DNA of 64,000 bases from Acetivibrio clariflavus DSM 19732 (GCF_000237085.1 NC_016627.1:4824001-4888000); one strand, 5' to 3'; numbered from the stretch's first letter, positions 18,385 through 28,466 are shown. Notes: generated by a model not told the origin, from the sequence alone. A program made the numbers and translations.

Positions 18385-19335
18385 TTATTTTTCAAGTTTT
18401 TTATAATCTCCAAATATTAAAAGCCAAAAATCAGAAAATAATGAGCTTACTCTCAATATTTTTAAATTTAAAGCATACATTTTTAGAATACCACAAAAAT
18501 TTCTACATGCTAAATAATTATACCGCTTCTTCGATAGTTGTAATTTTATATCAATTAAATTGTATGTGGTTTTACTTATTATAGGTTTCAATTTTAATGA
18601 ATTCTCAAGCATTGTATTGTACACTTTAATATCTCTTAGCTTCCTGTCTAAATTTAACAACTTTGAAATTCGATGTTCTGATAATCCTGTATTACTAGAG
18701 TGTCTTCTATGAAAAGCACCAATATAATTATAAAAGTAAAATGCTTCTTGCGATGCTGCAGTAATACATAAAGCAAAATCATGTGCTATATTTGAGCCAT
18801 TTAAGCTTTTCTCGATCTTTTTATAAAAAGTATTCCTATAAGCAATTGTCATTCCAGGCCAATGAAAACCTTTTAGAATGTCTTTTGCATCTACAGGATA
18901 AAGAGAAGTTTTTTTACTTCTTATTCTAGGTATATATGAGTGTATAATTTCTCCATTAACATCAATTAAATTATGATTGCAACTTAATACATCAATTTTA
19001 GGATACTTCTCTAATATATCAACCATCTTTTCAATTTTATCATTTTTCCAAATATCATCTTGATCAGCGAGAAACACTATATCTCCTTTACACTTTGACA
19101 TAGCAACATAAAAATTCTGCGGATAACCTAAATTAGTATCATTAATATATAACTTCCAATTCTCATTTAAAGAATTCTTTTTTATAAAATTTTTTATTAT
19201 CTCACATGTGTTATCAGATGAATTGTCGTCAGATATTATAACTTCATCTGGCTGTATAGTCTGGTGTAAAATAGATGCTAATTGCTGTTCAATAAATTTT
19301 TCTCCATTATACGTCGCCATGCACACACTAATCAT
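18385..19335 (-). CDS. Family 2 glycosyltransferase (rhamnosyltransferase-like)
   Basis: A GT-A fold transferase of 316 residues. It begins ISVCMATYNGEKFIEQQLAS, has the nucleotide-binding DDNSSDNT near residue 40 and the DxD-type block LADQDDIWKNDKIEKM near 87. The DQDDIW form is common in L-rhamnosyl and related transferases of this family. An upstream TTG would add seven residues, but ATG 19335 has a TAGGAGG ribosome binding site at good spacing. It lies 30 bases downstream of the polymerase gene. Donor and acceptor are unknown. Confidence 0.82.
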   Translation of the reverse strand: MISVCMATYNGEKFIEQQLASILHQTIQPDEVIISDDNSSDNTCEIIKNFIKKNSLNENWKLYINDTNLGYPQNFYVAMSKCKGDIVFLADQDDIWKNDKIEKMVDILEKYPKIDVLSCNHNLIDVNGEIIHSYIPRIRSKKTSLYPVDAKDILKGFHWPGMTIAYRNTFYKKIEKSLNGSNIAHDFALCITAASQEAFYFYNYIGAFHRRHSSNTGLSEHRISKLLNLDRKLRDIKVYNTMLENSLKLKPIISKTTYNLIDIKLQLSKKRYNYLACRNFCGILKMYALNLKILRVSSLFSDFWLLIFGDYKKLEK

Positions 19336-19365
19336 AAAAGTCCTCCTACAGTCCAATTCATATAA

Positions 19366-20685
19366 CTAAACATTGCGTTGCTTTGGGCTAATCTTCCATA
19401 ATATACAGGAAAGTCCCCACCACATCCATAAAGTAAATTGTGTTGTCCATGCTGTAAAAAAGCCTAATGAAACAACTATTAAAACTCCACCATATATCAA
19501 TGAAATATACGGATTAATTGAATATCTAAAAGTTTTTTCAATTATTCCAAATATAAATCCATATATAAATAATACAGCAATTATCCCTAATATACCAAAG
19601 TCATAGTATATTATTCCCATCATATTATGCGTGTTCAATCCAAAAGAGATATTTTCTAATTTATTATCTAGCCTTAATTTATTAAAAAAATCTGTTCTGA
19701 GTATAACTTCAAATGGTTCAAGCATTCTCCCTCCATAGGAAAAGCTATCTATTCTGTCAATATTATAATTAAAATTATCATGACTAATTGTTAAATAACT
19801 GTACACCATTACTAGATTATTAGATAGCTTAAAATTAAAATTTAAAATTGAAACTTCTTTAGGCTGAAAAAAGAATTCAACTTGCTCATTACTATAATTT
19901 CTAGAACTAGTAATAACCAGTAAGAGTATTAAGAACACCACAACCCCTATTCTTAAAAATCTCTTTTTATTTTTTGTATAATAATATAAAATTGGTAGTA
20001 CATAAAAGATACATGTAACGAAAGTACCTCTGGCAACATATATAATTGGAAAAACAAACAGATGTATAAACATTGCTAAATACATAATCAACTTTTGATG
20101 TCTCTTAAGGTTAAAGCTTCTTAATACATAGTAAGCAATACCTCCTAATGGCATCATTCCCACTTGAATAACATAAAATCTGGTATAATGGTCATGGTAT
20201 GCTGTCAACTTATCAGACAAAATCGGTATAATCCCAGTCCTTAAATATGATAATATAGACATTAAAATAGCTATGGCTGTACCAAAAATCACTGTATAGT
20301 AACTTAATTTAAAATTATTTTTAATAATTTTATTTCTTAATTTAAAGCTTTTCCCAATAAAAGTACCAATTATCATGCTCATTAAACCTATATATGTTAT
20401 AAGAAAGAATTCTACTTTCCACTGCTGTTGATATCTCAATAGTCTTAACATAGCTAATCCTAAAGTACCAAGCCATGAAGACCAAAACAACAAATATATA
20501 TCCGCAATTGTTTTATTCTGTTTATAATTTATTACGAATATAAAAACAGCTGTAAAAATAAGCAACATACCTGCAATAATATTATTATAATAATAAATTA
20601 TAGCTGATATGAGATACATAAAAGAAATAAAACACACTTCAAATATTTTATTATAACAATTAATATTTCTCTTACCTTTTTCCAT
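19366..20685 (-). CDS. Wzy-like O-antigen/capsule repeat-unit polymerase
   Basis: A 439-residue integral membrane protein with about ten to twelve hydrophobic segments and a larger outside loop near residues 265-345. The loop is followed by HNMMGIIYYDFGILGIIAVL, typical of O-antigen polymerases. Members of this family join lipid-linked repeat units on the outer face of the membrane. It has little sequence conservation, as is usual for Wzy proteins, so the assignment rests on topology and on its place between glycosyltransferase genes. It follows the upstream GT2 gene by two bases. Confidence 0.7.
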   Translation of the reverse strand: MEKGKRNINCYNKIFEVCFISFMYLISAIIYYYNNIIAGMLLIFTAVFIFVINYKQNKTIADIYLLFWSSWLGTLGLAMLRLLRYQQQWKVEFFLITYIGLMSMIIGTFIGKSFKLRNKIIKNNFKLSYYTVIFGTAIAILMSILSYLRTGIIPILSDKLTAYHDHYTRFYVIQVGMMPLGGIAYYVLRSFNLKRHQKLIMYLAMFIHLFVFPIIYVARGTFVTCIFYVLPILYYYTKNKKRFLRIGVVVFLILLLVITSSRNYSNEQVEFFFQPKEVSILNFNFKLSNNLVMVYSYLTISHDNFNYNIDRIDSFSYGGRMLEPFEVILRTDFFNKLRLDNKLENISFGLNTHNMMGIIYYDFGILGIIAVLFIYGFIFGIIEKTFRYSINPYISLIYGGVLIVVSLGFFTAWTTQFTLWMWWGLSCILWKISPKQRNV

Positions 20686-20687
20686 TT

Positions 20688-21500
20688 TTAATCCCCGAAT
20701 CTAAAGTATTTATAATATTTAACAATCAAAATTCTTCTTATATATTTAATAAAATTAAAAATCCTTAAAAAAATATAGAAAAAATATCCTATCTCTCTTC
20801 TAAATAATAATTCCTTAATATTCTTAACAGTTCCCTTATACATTCCAGATAAATTAGCAGAAAGCCCGCTATCTCCAAAACCACGCTTCCCTCTACCATA
20901 AACGATTAGCAATTCAGGATAATAATATAAGTTATACTTGCTACAGATTTTTAAAAAATAATTAGCATCCTCACAATAATTTTGGGTTTCGTCAAAGCCA
21001 CCGATTTCATCATATATTTTTTTCTTAAAAATAACAGTAGATGGTTGAGGAAAATTTTTAATGCAAATATCTCTTACTGAAGCTTTATATAGGGTATCAA
21101 TTTTTTTCCATAATATCCTCAATTCTTCCCCATTAAATGGTCCACCCAAAAAGTCTATTTCAGGACTTTGACTTATTATACCAATTTGGACTTCAATTTT
21201 TCTAGGAAGCCATTCATCGTCTGAATCAAGCAATGCTATCCAATCACCACTTGCAAGTTCTATTCCTCTATTCCTTGCACTCGAAACTCCCCCATTAGCC
21301 TTATTTAAAATTTTTATTGTCAAATCCGGATTCTGTTGAGCGTATTCTTTTACAATTTCTAGTGAATCATCAGTAGAGCCATCGTTAACTACAATAATCT
21401 CACAAATGTAATTTATTGCAGTTTGATTTTTAATAGAATTCAAAGCATCAACTATTGTCTCTCTACTGTTATACATTGGAATTACTACAGATATTTTCAT
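20688..21500 (-). CDS. Family 2 glycosyltransferase
   Basis: A 270-residue GT-A transferase. It starts KISVVIPMYNSRETIVDALN, has VVNDGSTDDSLEIVKEY near residue 38, the NKANGGVSSARNRGIELA block near 67 and the metal-binding LLDSDDEWLPRKIEVQ near 92. A conserved ED lies in NYCEDANYFLKICS near 178. The ATG at 21500 has AGGTGC upstream; a TTG one codon earlier is a weaker choice. It is coupled to the polymerase gene downstream. Donor sugar unknown. Confidence 0.85.
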   Translation of the reverse strand: MKISVVIPMYNSRETIVDALNSIKNQTAINYICEIIVVNDGSTDDSLEIVKEYAQQNPDLTIKILNKANGGVSSARNRGIELASGDWIALLDSDDEWLPRKIEVQIGIISQSPEIDFLGGPFNGEELRILWKKIDTLYKASVRDICIKNFPQPSTVIFKKKIYDEIGGFDETQNYCEDANYFLKICSKYNLYYYPELLIVYGRGKRGFGDSGLSANLSGMYKGTVKNIKELLFRREIGYFFYIFLRIFNFIKYIRRILIVKYYKYFRFGD

Positions 21501-21669
21501 CAAAGCACCTCAAAATATCTATATTTAACAAAATTATTTACACCATATTTTCTAAACTATATATAAATTTAGACTTCCGATCAGCCTAGCAATTTATAAA
21601 ACTACTTTTGCAGATTAGTATATTTAAATTTCATAATTATTCTCAAACTGAATACTCATCATTTATACC

Positions 21670-22674
21670 TTAGTCCTCCAGCCCTAAAACATCTATAATC
21701 CACTTTTCCAAAGAATATTTATAGTAAACTTTGTCATTAAGTTTTTTAAAAGGTTTTTCATAAAAATCCTGTGGTATTTCTATATGTTTTCTATTTATAA
21801 CAGCAATATTATCCGGGTTGTAAAAATCATATTTTTTTATACTTTCATTTGTTGTAATAAGCTTTTTATTCATACCTATCATTTCAATTGTTCTCATTGT
21901 TAAACCTGTTTGTTTAGGATGTTGAATATCAAGTACAACTTTTGTATTGTCAATAATTTTTGCTATGTCAGTACTTCCTATTTTATCAAATTTAAATTCC
22001 TTTTTTTTCACTCCCCGGAATTCCTTCTTTGTTAATTTATAAAAATAATACATAAACTGACTTTGGAGATAACAATAAAAAAAACATTTATAACCCTTTT
22101 TGTCTGCTTGAGATTTTATTTCTCTAATTATTCTATACCTGTCTGAATGAATAGTTCCAATAAACGATATATCATACAGTTTGTTATCCTTATTTGAAAT
22201 ATCTTTTTTATAATCATCTATAAAAAATAGCGGTCTAAAAATTATATTTTTATTTTTTTCTGTATCTTCTAAATCAAAAGATAGTACTCTATCAAACTTA
22301 CTTAGCTTAGATGAAATACCCTTAATATTTCTCAACGAATCATATAGGTACAAACATAAAATTGCAGACGGAAATAATTCCTTTAACTTATCAATTGTTT
22401 CTTTCGGCATCATTTCACATTTTATTACAAGTATAAAATCATAATTATTGTTAGCTATTTTTTTAATTATATTGTCGTAGTATCTAATAGTTTTCCTATG
22501 AAATATACGTGGATTAACTTTTAACAACGCTTTTTCCAAAGGTTTAGTTACAGACCTTTCATCAAAATAATCCACTACAGCACCCAATTCTCTCATTTTG
22601 TCTGCAATCTTTTCCTCATAGCCAAAAAAAGATGGCGCAATAAAAAGTATTCGTTTTTTCTCAAGAATCATCAT
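21670..22674 (-). CDS. CgeB-like glycosyltransferase (GT-B)
   Basis: A 334-residue protein of the CgeB/DUF3880 type. The N-terminal half carries ILFIAPSFFGYEEKIADKM and ILVIKCEMMPKETIDKL. The C-terminal half carries VVLDIQHPKQTGLTMRTIEM and KKLITTNESIKKYDFY, where the family has its sugar-nucleotide contact region. Its start overlaps the end of the upstream epimerase gene in an ATGA arrangement. A broken paralogue lies at 16135-17060, so the locus once had two such enzymes, probably with different linkages. Confidence 0.75.
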   Translation of the reverse strand: MMILEKKRILFIAPSFFGYEEKIADKMRELGAVVDYFDERSVTKPLEKALLKVNPRIFHRKTIRYYDNIIKKIANNNYDFILVIKCEMMPKETIDKLKELFPSAILCLYLYDSLRNIKGISSKLSKFDRVLSFDLEDTEKNKNIIFRPLFFIDDYKKDISNKDNKLYDISFIGTIHSDRYRIIREIKSQADKKGYKCFFYCYLQSQFMYYFYKLTKKEFRGVKKKEFKFDKIGSTDIAKIIDNTKVVLDIQHPKQTGLTMRTIEMIGMNKKLITTNESIKKYDFYNPDNIAVINRKHIEIPQDFYEKPFKKLNDKVYYKYSLEKWIIDVLGLED

Positions 22675-23801
22675 TTATATAACCCTTTTCTTTTCATTTC
22701 TTCAATAGAATTTTCATAATTATCTTTTTCAATAGCTTGTTCTTCAACCCAATCAACAAAATTGGTTATCCCCTTATCAAAATTAAATTTAGGTTCATAT
22801 CCTAATAAACTCCTTATTTTTGTCAAATCACCAAGGTTATGTCTTATATCTCCAAGTCTATAATTCCCTGTTACATGTATTTTTACATCTGAATTATACT
22901 TTTCTTTTAATATTTTTGCTATTGATAAAACTTCAATTTTTTCACCTGAACCTACGTTAAAGGCTTCAAAATTTGCCTTGTCATTTTCAATACCTAAAAC
23001 TATTGCATCAGTTACATCATCAATATAAACAAAATCTCTTGATTCAAGACCATCTTCAAAAATATTTATATCATTACCATTTTTTATTCTTGTCGAAAAT
23101 ATCGAAAGAATACCTGTATAAGGATTTTTTAAAGATTGACCAGGTCCATATACATTCTGAAATCTAAAAGCAACAACAGGAATATTTATAGATCTTCCGA
23201 CAATCATACACAATTCTTCTTGAGATTGTTTTGTATACCCATATACCGATTCCGGGTGTAATTTTGCTTCTTCGTCAGTTGGCAACATATCTACATTTTG
23301 CCTACATATTGGACATTTAACTTCAAAATCTCCCCTTTTCATATCTTCATCTTTCCTTGATAAAGGAAACACGATCCCATGTTCACTGCATTTATATTTA
23401 CCTTCACCATACACAGCTCTAGATGAAGCAACAATAACTTTCCGGACCCGATTTTTTTCATTTGTAAGAATCTCCATCAACTTTGCCGTACCACCAATGT
23501 TAACATCAACATATCTATTTATCTCATACATAGATTGGCCTGTTCCGGTTTCCGCTGCAAGGTGAACAACAATGTCCACATCCTTTAGAGCTCGCCTCCA
23601 ATCATCAAAATTTGTCACATCACCTTTAATAAACTCAAATTTATCTTTTATTAAGTTATAGGTAAATGATTGGTTAGGATTTTCACCATGTATTTGCTTA
23701 CTTAAATTGTCAAGTATAACCACATCGTATCCTTTTTCAAACAACTTCAAAGCCAAATTACTTCCTATAAATCCAGCCCCACCTGATATCAATACTTTCA
23801 T
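22671..23801 (-). CDS. NAD-dependent nucleotide-sugar epimerase (dTDP-rhamnose 4-epimerase-like, with Cys insertion)
   Basis: A 376-residue extended SDR protein. It shows VLISGGAGFIGSNLALKLF at the N-terminus, VIVASSRAVYGEG near residue 123 and the catalytic YGYTKQSQEELCMIVGR near 188. Between the catalytic serine and tyrosine there is an insertion of about 45 residues with CSEHG and then CPICRQN, a possible zinc-binding knuckle. Similar insertions occur in dTDP-L-rhamnose 4-epimerase-like proteins, which would fit the dTDP-glucose dehydratase of this locus. The substrate is inferred. Confidence 0.7.
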   Translation of the reverse strand: MKVLISGGAGFIGSNLALKLFEKGYDVVILDNLSKQIHGENPNQSFTYNLIKDKFEFIKGDVTNFDDWRRALKDVDIVVHLAAETGTGQSMYEINRYVDVNIGGTAKLMEILTNEKNRVRKVIVASSRAVYGEGKYKCSEHGIVFPLSRKDEDMKRGDFEVKCPICRQNVDMLPTDEEAKLHPESVYGYTKQSQEELCMIVGRSINIPVVAFRFQNVYGPGQSLKNPYTGILSIFSTRIKNGNDINIFEDGLESRDFVYIDDVTDAIVLGIENDKANFEAFNVGSGEKIEVLSIAKILKEKYNSDVKIHVTGNYRLGDIRHNLGDLTKIRSLLGYEPKFNFDKGITNFVDWVEEQAIEKDNYENSIEEMKRKGLYK

Positions 23802-23812
23802 GTTTTTTCCTC

Positions 23813-24640
23813 CTATGAGTTTTCAGTGCGTTTAATTGACTCCTCAAACGATATAAAATCAATATTATAACTTATATCCTTCTCATATACTAAATCTCCA
23901 AAAACTTTATTTACTATGCCTAAATTCATAAACTTCAACACAGGATTTAAAAGTTTTGTCATTTTAATTTTTTTACCATGAGCTTCAGCAATCAGCCTAA
24001 CCATTTCACTAGTATTTACATAATCAGCGTTCTGTGGCAAAAATATTCCCCCACTACAGTTATCAATTAACTGTTTCACAAACTCCGATAAATTATCTAT
24101 ATAAATCATACTCCTTTTATTATTTACCCTTGGAAATATAGGTGTCTTTAAAGCCAAAGCTGCTAATTTCGGGTAGTTACCTTTACATCCCTTCCCGTAA
24201 ACCATAGGCGGTCTAATAATTGTAACAATAAAGGACTCATCTTCCAACTGTCTGATCAATTTCTCAGCTTCATATTTTGATTGTCCATAAGCACTATTAG
24301 GATTAACCGGTGTATTCTCATCTATTATGCCTTTATTAAGGCCATAAACGCTCATCGAACTTAAAAAGATAAACTGTTTTACACCTTCCTTCTTGGCTTT
24401 CATAGCCGTTTCATATGCTAAGTCTCTATTAACTCCAAAATAAAGATTCCGATTCTTTTTTGTTTCCTTAATATGAGCAATACCTGCAACATGAAACACA
24501 ACATCATATGGGGAAAAATCCTTTTTTCTCCAAGTGCTATCCTTCATATCAATTGTATCTATTATATAACCATTACTTAGCCATTTTTCAACTGAGGTAC
24601 CAATATAACTGTTCTTACCAGTTATTAGTATTTTCTTCAT
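23813..24640 (-). CDS. NAD-dependent 4-keto-sugar reductase/epimerase (WbpV-like)
   Basis: A 275-residue short SDR protein with KILITGKNSYIGTSVEKWL, VFHVAGIAH near residue 48, FLSSMSVYGLNKG near 92 and YGQSKYEAEKLIRQL near 116. Proteins of this type often form a pair with a phosphoglycosyl transferase, and its start overlaps that gene here. In Pseudomonas and Rhizobium the pair WbpV/WreQ plus the transferase makes and loads QuiNAc from the keto-sugar of a WbpM-type dehydratase, which this locus also has. The sugar identity is inference. Confidence 0.7.
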   Translation of the reverse strand: MKKILITGKNSYIGTSVEKWLSNGYIIDTIDMKDSTWRKKDFSPYDVVFHVAGIAHIKETKKNRNLYFGVNRDLAYETAMKAKKEGVKQFIFLSSMSVYGLNKGIIDENTPVNPNSAYGQSKYEAEKLIRQLEDESFIVTIIRPPMVYGKGCKGNYPKLAALALKTPIFPRVNNKRSMIYIDNLSEFVKQLIDNCSGGIFLPQNADYVNTSEMVRLIAEAHGKKIKMTKLLNPVLKFMNLGIVNKVFGDLVYEKDISYNIDFISFEESIKRTENS

Positions 24641-25278
24641 TTTGCCATTGTCTCCTTGTTGATAATGGTAGCATCCTTTTTTATATTTCTTCCGGTTCCG
24701 CCTTCAATAACACCTTCTGAACGTATTACAGAAACTATTGTCCTAAAGAAACATTTTAAATCCATTATAAAACTTATCTTCTTAGCGTACTCTCCATCTA
24801 GCTTAGCCTTTTCTTCTATTGATAGCTCATCTCTACCGTTTACCTGTGCCCAACCGGTTAGGCCCACAGGTACATCATTAGCCCCATATTTATCTCTTTC
24901 TTCAATGAGATCATACTGATTCCAAAGCGCAGGTCTTGGTCCAATGATACTCATTTCTCCTTTAAGGATGTTGAAAAGCTGAGGTAACTCATCTAATGAA
25001 GTCTTTCTCAAGAATTTCCCAACTCTTGTTATCCATTGTTCTGGATTTTCAAGCAAGTGGGTTGGTGTTTCCTTCGGTGTATCAATACGCATTGTCCTAA
25101 ACTTCAAAATATTAAAATGTTTTTTATGGATACCTACTCTTTTTTGTTTAAAAAAAACAGGACCTTGGGAATCAATCTTTATAGCTACAGTTATTATTAT
25201 AAAAAGAGGAGCTAATACAATAACAGCAATTAATGACAATGTAATATCCATTAATCTTTTAATTTTTAAATAAACCAT
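24637..25278 (-). CDS. Undecaprenyl-phosphate sugar phosphotransferase (monotopic phosphoglycosyl transferase)
   Basis: A 213-residue PglC/WbaP-core enzyme (PF02397 type) that starts the lipid-linked repeat unit by transferring a sugar phosphate to undecaprenyl phosphate. A re-entrant membrane helix spans residues about 9-33. Next come GPVFFKQKRVG, LKFRTMR, the SLDELPQLFNILKGEMSIIG block split across its Asp-Glu catalytic dyad, PRPAL and GLTGWAQVNGR. All are canonical. It lacks the extra N-terminal membrane domain of WcaJ/WbaP forms. It lies about 55 bases downstream of the ligase/TPR gene. Confidence 0.92.
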   Translation of the reverse strand: MVYLKIKRLMDITLSLIAVIVLAPLFIIITVAIKIDSQGPVFFKQKRVGIHKKHFNILKFRTMRIDTPKETPTHLLENPEQWITRVGKFLRKTSLDELPQLFNILKGEMSIIGPRPALWNQYDLIEERDKYGANDVPVGLTGWAQVNGRDELSIEEKAKLDGEYAKKISFIMDLKCFFRTIVSVIRSEGVIEGGTGRNIKKDATIINKETMAK

Positions 25279-25334
25279 TATTAACCCCCTCTTAATTTTT
25301 CACACTAAAATTCAATTTTTGTTTGTGACAATTA

Positions 25335-28300
25335 TTACTTCTTTATTACTCTTATACTTTCTATATCATAATTGTCCTTTACATAAATATATAGTCTGTT
25401 AATCTCGCTGGTAGCAACAACCGAAACTTCTGCGGAATAAATATCGCCATTCAAAACCAATTGCCCTATCTTATTAGTTACACCTGGAATCAAAAACGGT
25501 ACAGATTCAACATTCTCTCTGTTTGCAAGTTTTACTTCGATTTTATATACATTATTAGGCTCAAAGTCTAGCGTTCTAGTATATATATACGGATCTAAAT
25601 TTTGATCTTGGTTACTTACACGAAAAATGCCCTCACTTAAATAATTTCCAACAATAGCAATATCACTAACTCCCAACTGGTCTGCAAAATTGTTATTATC
25701 TATATCCATTCCAAAAACACTTTGAAATACAATGTCATCTGTATCCATTATGCCATTTTTTATGCAATAAGCTTTTTCTAAATATTTTTGTGTTTCTATA
25801 GTAAACATGAAGGGTGATAAGTTTTGTTCATTTACCTTTTTAGCTTCATCAATTATTGCTAATATTTTATCAATGTAGGCCAAGCCATTTTTTATATCAC
25901 CTTTTTGATAAAAGTTCATTGCAAGTGAATATAGTGCATTAGCTTTATACTGCCATTGAGTTGGAACCAAAGGCTTTAATCCCACTGATTTATTTATATA
26001 TTCAATTCCCTTATCTTTATCAGTAGTTTTTAAATAGAATATTCCCAAATTCAATGCAAGATCGGCATCGTAATTAGCTTGTCTTTCAACTCTTTTTATT
26101 AATTCCTTTGCTTTTGATATATAACTATTTAATGCTAACTTATCTTCTCCATTTCCGTTGCTTTCAGAAGATTTCGACACTGTCTCAGCTTTGCTTATTA
26201 ATAAATCTAAATATCCTATTCTAACATCAGGTTTTGAAGCAATTGGCATATATCCTGTAACATATTTTGCATTCAAGTTATCAGTATTTACTGCCTTTTC
26301 CATCAATAATAAAGCTTTATCTAAATTATTTTCTTTAAAATTCTCAAAAGCATCATTAGCATATGCTTGTCCTCTCAAAAATTTTATAGGCCAGAATAAA
26401 ATAGCAATTGATACTAATATCATAATTAGTGGATAGCAATTAATTTCTCTATAAAAGAGAGTCTTTATATTGGTATTTAGCAATTTATTATTTTTTATTA
26501 TTTTTTGTTTATTGTTCTTATTTAAACCATATTCTACTGATAAATCATAATGACGAACACCTGAGTTTAAAACTGCTACCAATTGCCATGCCAACAAGAA
26601 TATTGAGGATAATGAAAAATCGAAATCCATAACTGAATGAGCAATCAAAAAGATTATTGCTGTAAAGACCGCTACATTGGAAATATATCCATTATCCTTT
26701 TCAAATTCACCTTTCCTGCATAATTTTGCAAAAGTGAAAGCTATTGATGCAAATAGTAACATTAGGATTATTATTCCGATTAAACCTGTTTCCACTAATA
26801 CCTGTAATGGGTAATTATGTGTTTCAGTAGACCAATATAAGAAGGACTGATACTTAAAATTAAGTAAACGCCACGCCCCTCCGCCAGCACCAATCAACCA
26901 CCAATCTTTAAATATTTTAAATCCGTCTTTTATAAATATAATTCTACTGTTATAGCTTATGTCAGAAGTAATGTTACTAAATCTAGAAACCACTGACTCT
27001 ACAAAAGAATATTTATATTTTAATACTAATTTTTTTACTTCTTTGCCACTCTCGTAATCATATATCTTTGCATCGTCAATCAATACTTTAGTTCCACCAT
27101 AATAGGTTTGAAATGACAAATTAATCATTTCTTTGTCTTCAGGAACTGTAAATACAATTTCTTTTTCTTCAAGCCCATTAGTAGCATCATATTGCTTATT
27201 TACCAAAATTGGTTCATTGCCCGACGTTATACCGGCTTTGTTTCTCGTCTGTAAAACTACTCTATAAACAAATGGATTTTTGTTTTCAGATTTTGCATCT
27301 ACTTTAAAAACAAGCTTATACTTCTTATTACCCTCTAATTTAATTATACTGGTTTTTCCCCTAAACCCTTCCTTTTCATTTATAGAATGTTCCAACTGCA
27401 GCGGAACCGAAGCACTTAATACATTCACAGAAGCTACTGCTGCAATAACAACTAAAACTGCTGAACATATAATAGTGACTTTCAAATTAATTCTATTAAT
27501 ACAACTTATTGCAAAATCATCTGTAAACCTTACAAAAAACGATACCACCACACCAATTATAACTAGTGGCCAAATTATACCCTTATTAGCTGATGATTGA
27601 GTGATAAATCTTGCTAAAATAATAGAAAAAGCACCTGAAATTATTCCAATTGTCAGCACGCAGTACAATCCTCTTGCTTTACTTCCTTTTGGAAGAAGTA
27701 ACAAGAAAAATGGTATCGCTAATACCAGAAGAATATATGCTCCTCTGCTTATTGTAAATATAAAAGTTGTAAACAATATAAAACTTATTGCACTTGCGAT
27801 AGATTTAACCCATTTTTTTGACGTCATCATAAGACTTACAGATATAAAAAATACTGCTAACAAATAAGCTGCAAAGGCATTTGGATATTGCATTGTAGAA
27901 TGTATTCTTCCATCAACAAATAAACCAAAAAAACTAATATTAATATTCAATACACCAAATATTGAATTAAGCAAATCTACAATTTTACTTCCGGCGGCAC
28001 TGTCAATTCCAATAACACAAACACCAAAAGCTGAAGCCACAATTGTCCACAATAAATATTCTCTTTCTCTTTCATTTTTAATGAAATCTGATATCATCAA
28101 GAAAACCATAAAGTACATTGCATATTTCAAAAATTCTGTTACAGCCAATCTTGGATTTACTGCTGTAAAAATTGTAAGGAAATATGCAAGAACCAATCCT
28201 ATTGCTGCATATTCTACCGGAGTCTTTATAAATGATCTGTCTCTTTTCAGCCATTTATAAATCCAAAACAGTATAAATATTGAAAAAACTATTATTTCCG

Positions 28301-28466
28301 TAACAACCTGTTCTGATTCAAAATAAAGCCCTCTTAAATATGGTGTATAAAATATTACAAATAATAATCCTATAAACAATAGTTTTTTAAATATATCCAG
28401 ATATTTTTTATCTCCCATATTGCTTTTAGAAGTTACTGATTTCATAGGTTTTGATGTTTTACTCAT
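25335..28466 (-). CDS. Very large O-antigen ligase-like membrane protein with TPR repeats
   Basis: A 1043-residue protein. Residues 30-350 hold about nine to ten membrane helices. Residues 375-480 form an outside, probably beta-rich domain. Then the Wzy_C/O-antigen ligase motif region appears with GAGGAWRLL, ETHNYPLQVLVETGLIG and further helices. Residues about 690-880 are tetratricopeptide-like (ENNLDKALLLMEKAVNTD, ADLALNLGIFYLKTTDKDKG). The last 140 residues look like a carbohydrate-binding-type beta domain. Such proteins join glycans to lipid, protein or surface polymer. Acceptor unknown. It lies near the start of the polysaccharide gene set. Confidence 0.75.
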   Translation of the reverse strand: MSKTSKPMKSVTSKSNMGDKKYLDIFKKLLFIGLLFVIFYTPYLRGLYFESEQVVTEIIVFSIFILFWIYKWLKRDRSFIKTPVEYAAIGLVLAYFLTIFTAVNPRLAVTEFLKYAMYFMVFLMISDFIKNEREREYLLWTIVASAFGVCVIGIDSAAGSKIVDLLNSIFGVLNINISFFGLFVDGRIHSTMQYPNAFAAYLLAVFFISVSLMMTSKKWVKSIASAISFILFTTFIFTISRGAYILLVLAIPFFLLLLPKGSKARGLYCVLTIGIISGAFSIILARFITQSSANKGIIWPLVIIGVVVSFFVRFTDDFAISCINRINLKVTIICSAVLVVIAAVASVNVLSASVPLQLEHSINEKEGFRGKTSIIKLEGNKKYKLVFKVDAKSENKNPFVYRVVLQTRNKAGITSGNEPILVNKQYDATNGLEEKEIVFTVPEDKEMINLSFQTYYGGTKVLIDDAKIYDYESGKEVKKLVLKYKYSFVESVVSRFSNITSDISYNSRIIFIKDGFKIFKDWWLIGAGGGAWRLLNFKYQSFLYWSTETHNYPLQVLVETGLIGIIILMLLFASIAFTFAKLCRKGEFEKDNGYISNVAVFTAIIFLIAHSVMDFDFSLSSIFLLAWQLVAVLNSGVRHYDLSVEYGLNKNNKQKIIKNNKLLNTNIKTLFYREINCYPLIMILVSIAILFWPIKFLRGQAYANDAFENFKENNLDKALLLMEKAVNTDNLNAKYVTGYMPIASKPDVRIGYLDLLISKAETVSKSSESNGNGEDKLALNSYISKAKELIKRVERQANYDADLALNLGIFYLKTTDKDKGIEYINKSVGLKPLVPTQWQYKANALYSLAMNFYQKGDIKNGLAYIDKILAIIDEAKKVNEQNLSPFMFTIETQKYLEKAYCIKNGIMDTDDIVFQSVFGMDIDNNNFADQLGVSDIAIVGNYLSEGIFRVSNQDQNLDPYIYTRTLDFEPNNVYKIEVKLANRENVESVPFLIPGVTNKIGQLVLNGDIYSAEVSVVATSEINRLYIYVKDNYDIESIRVIKK

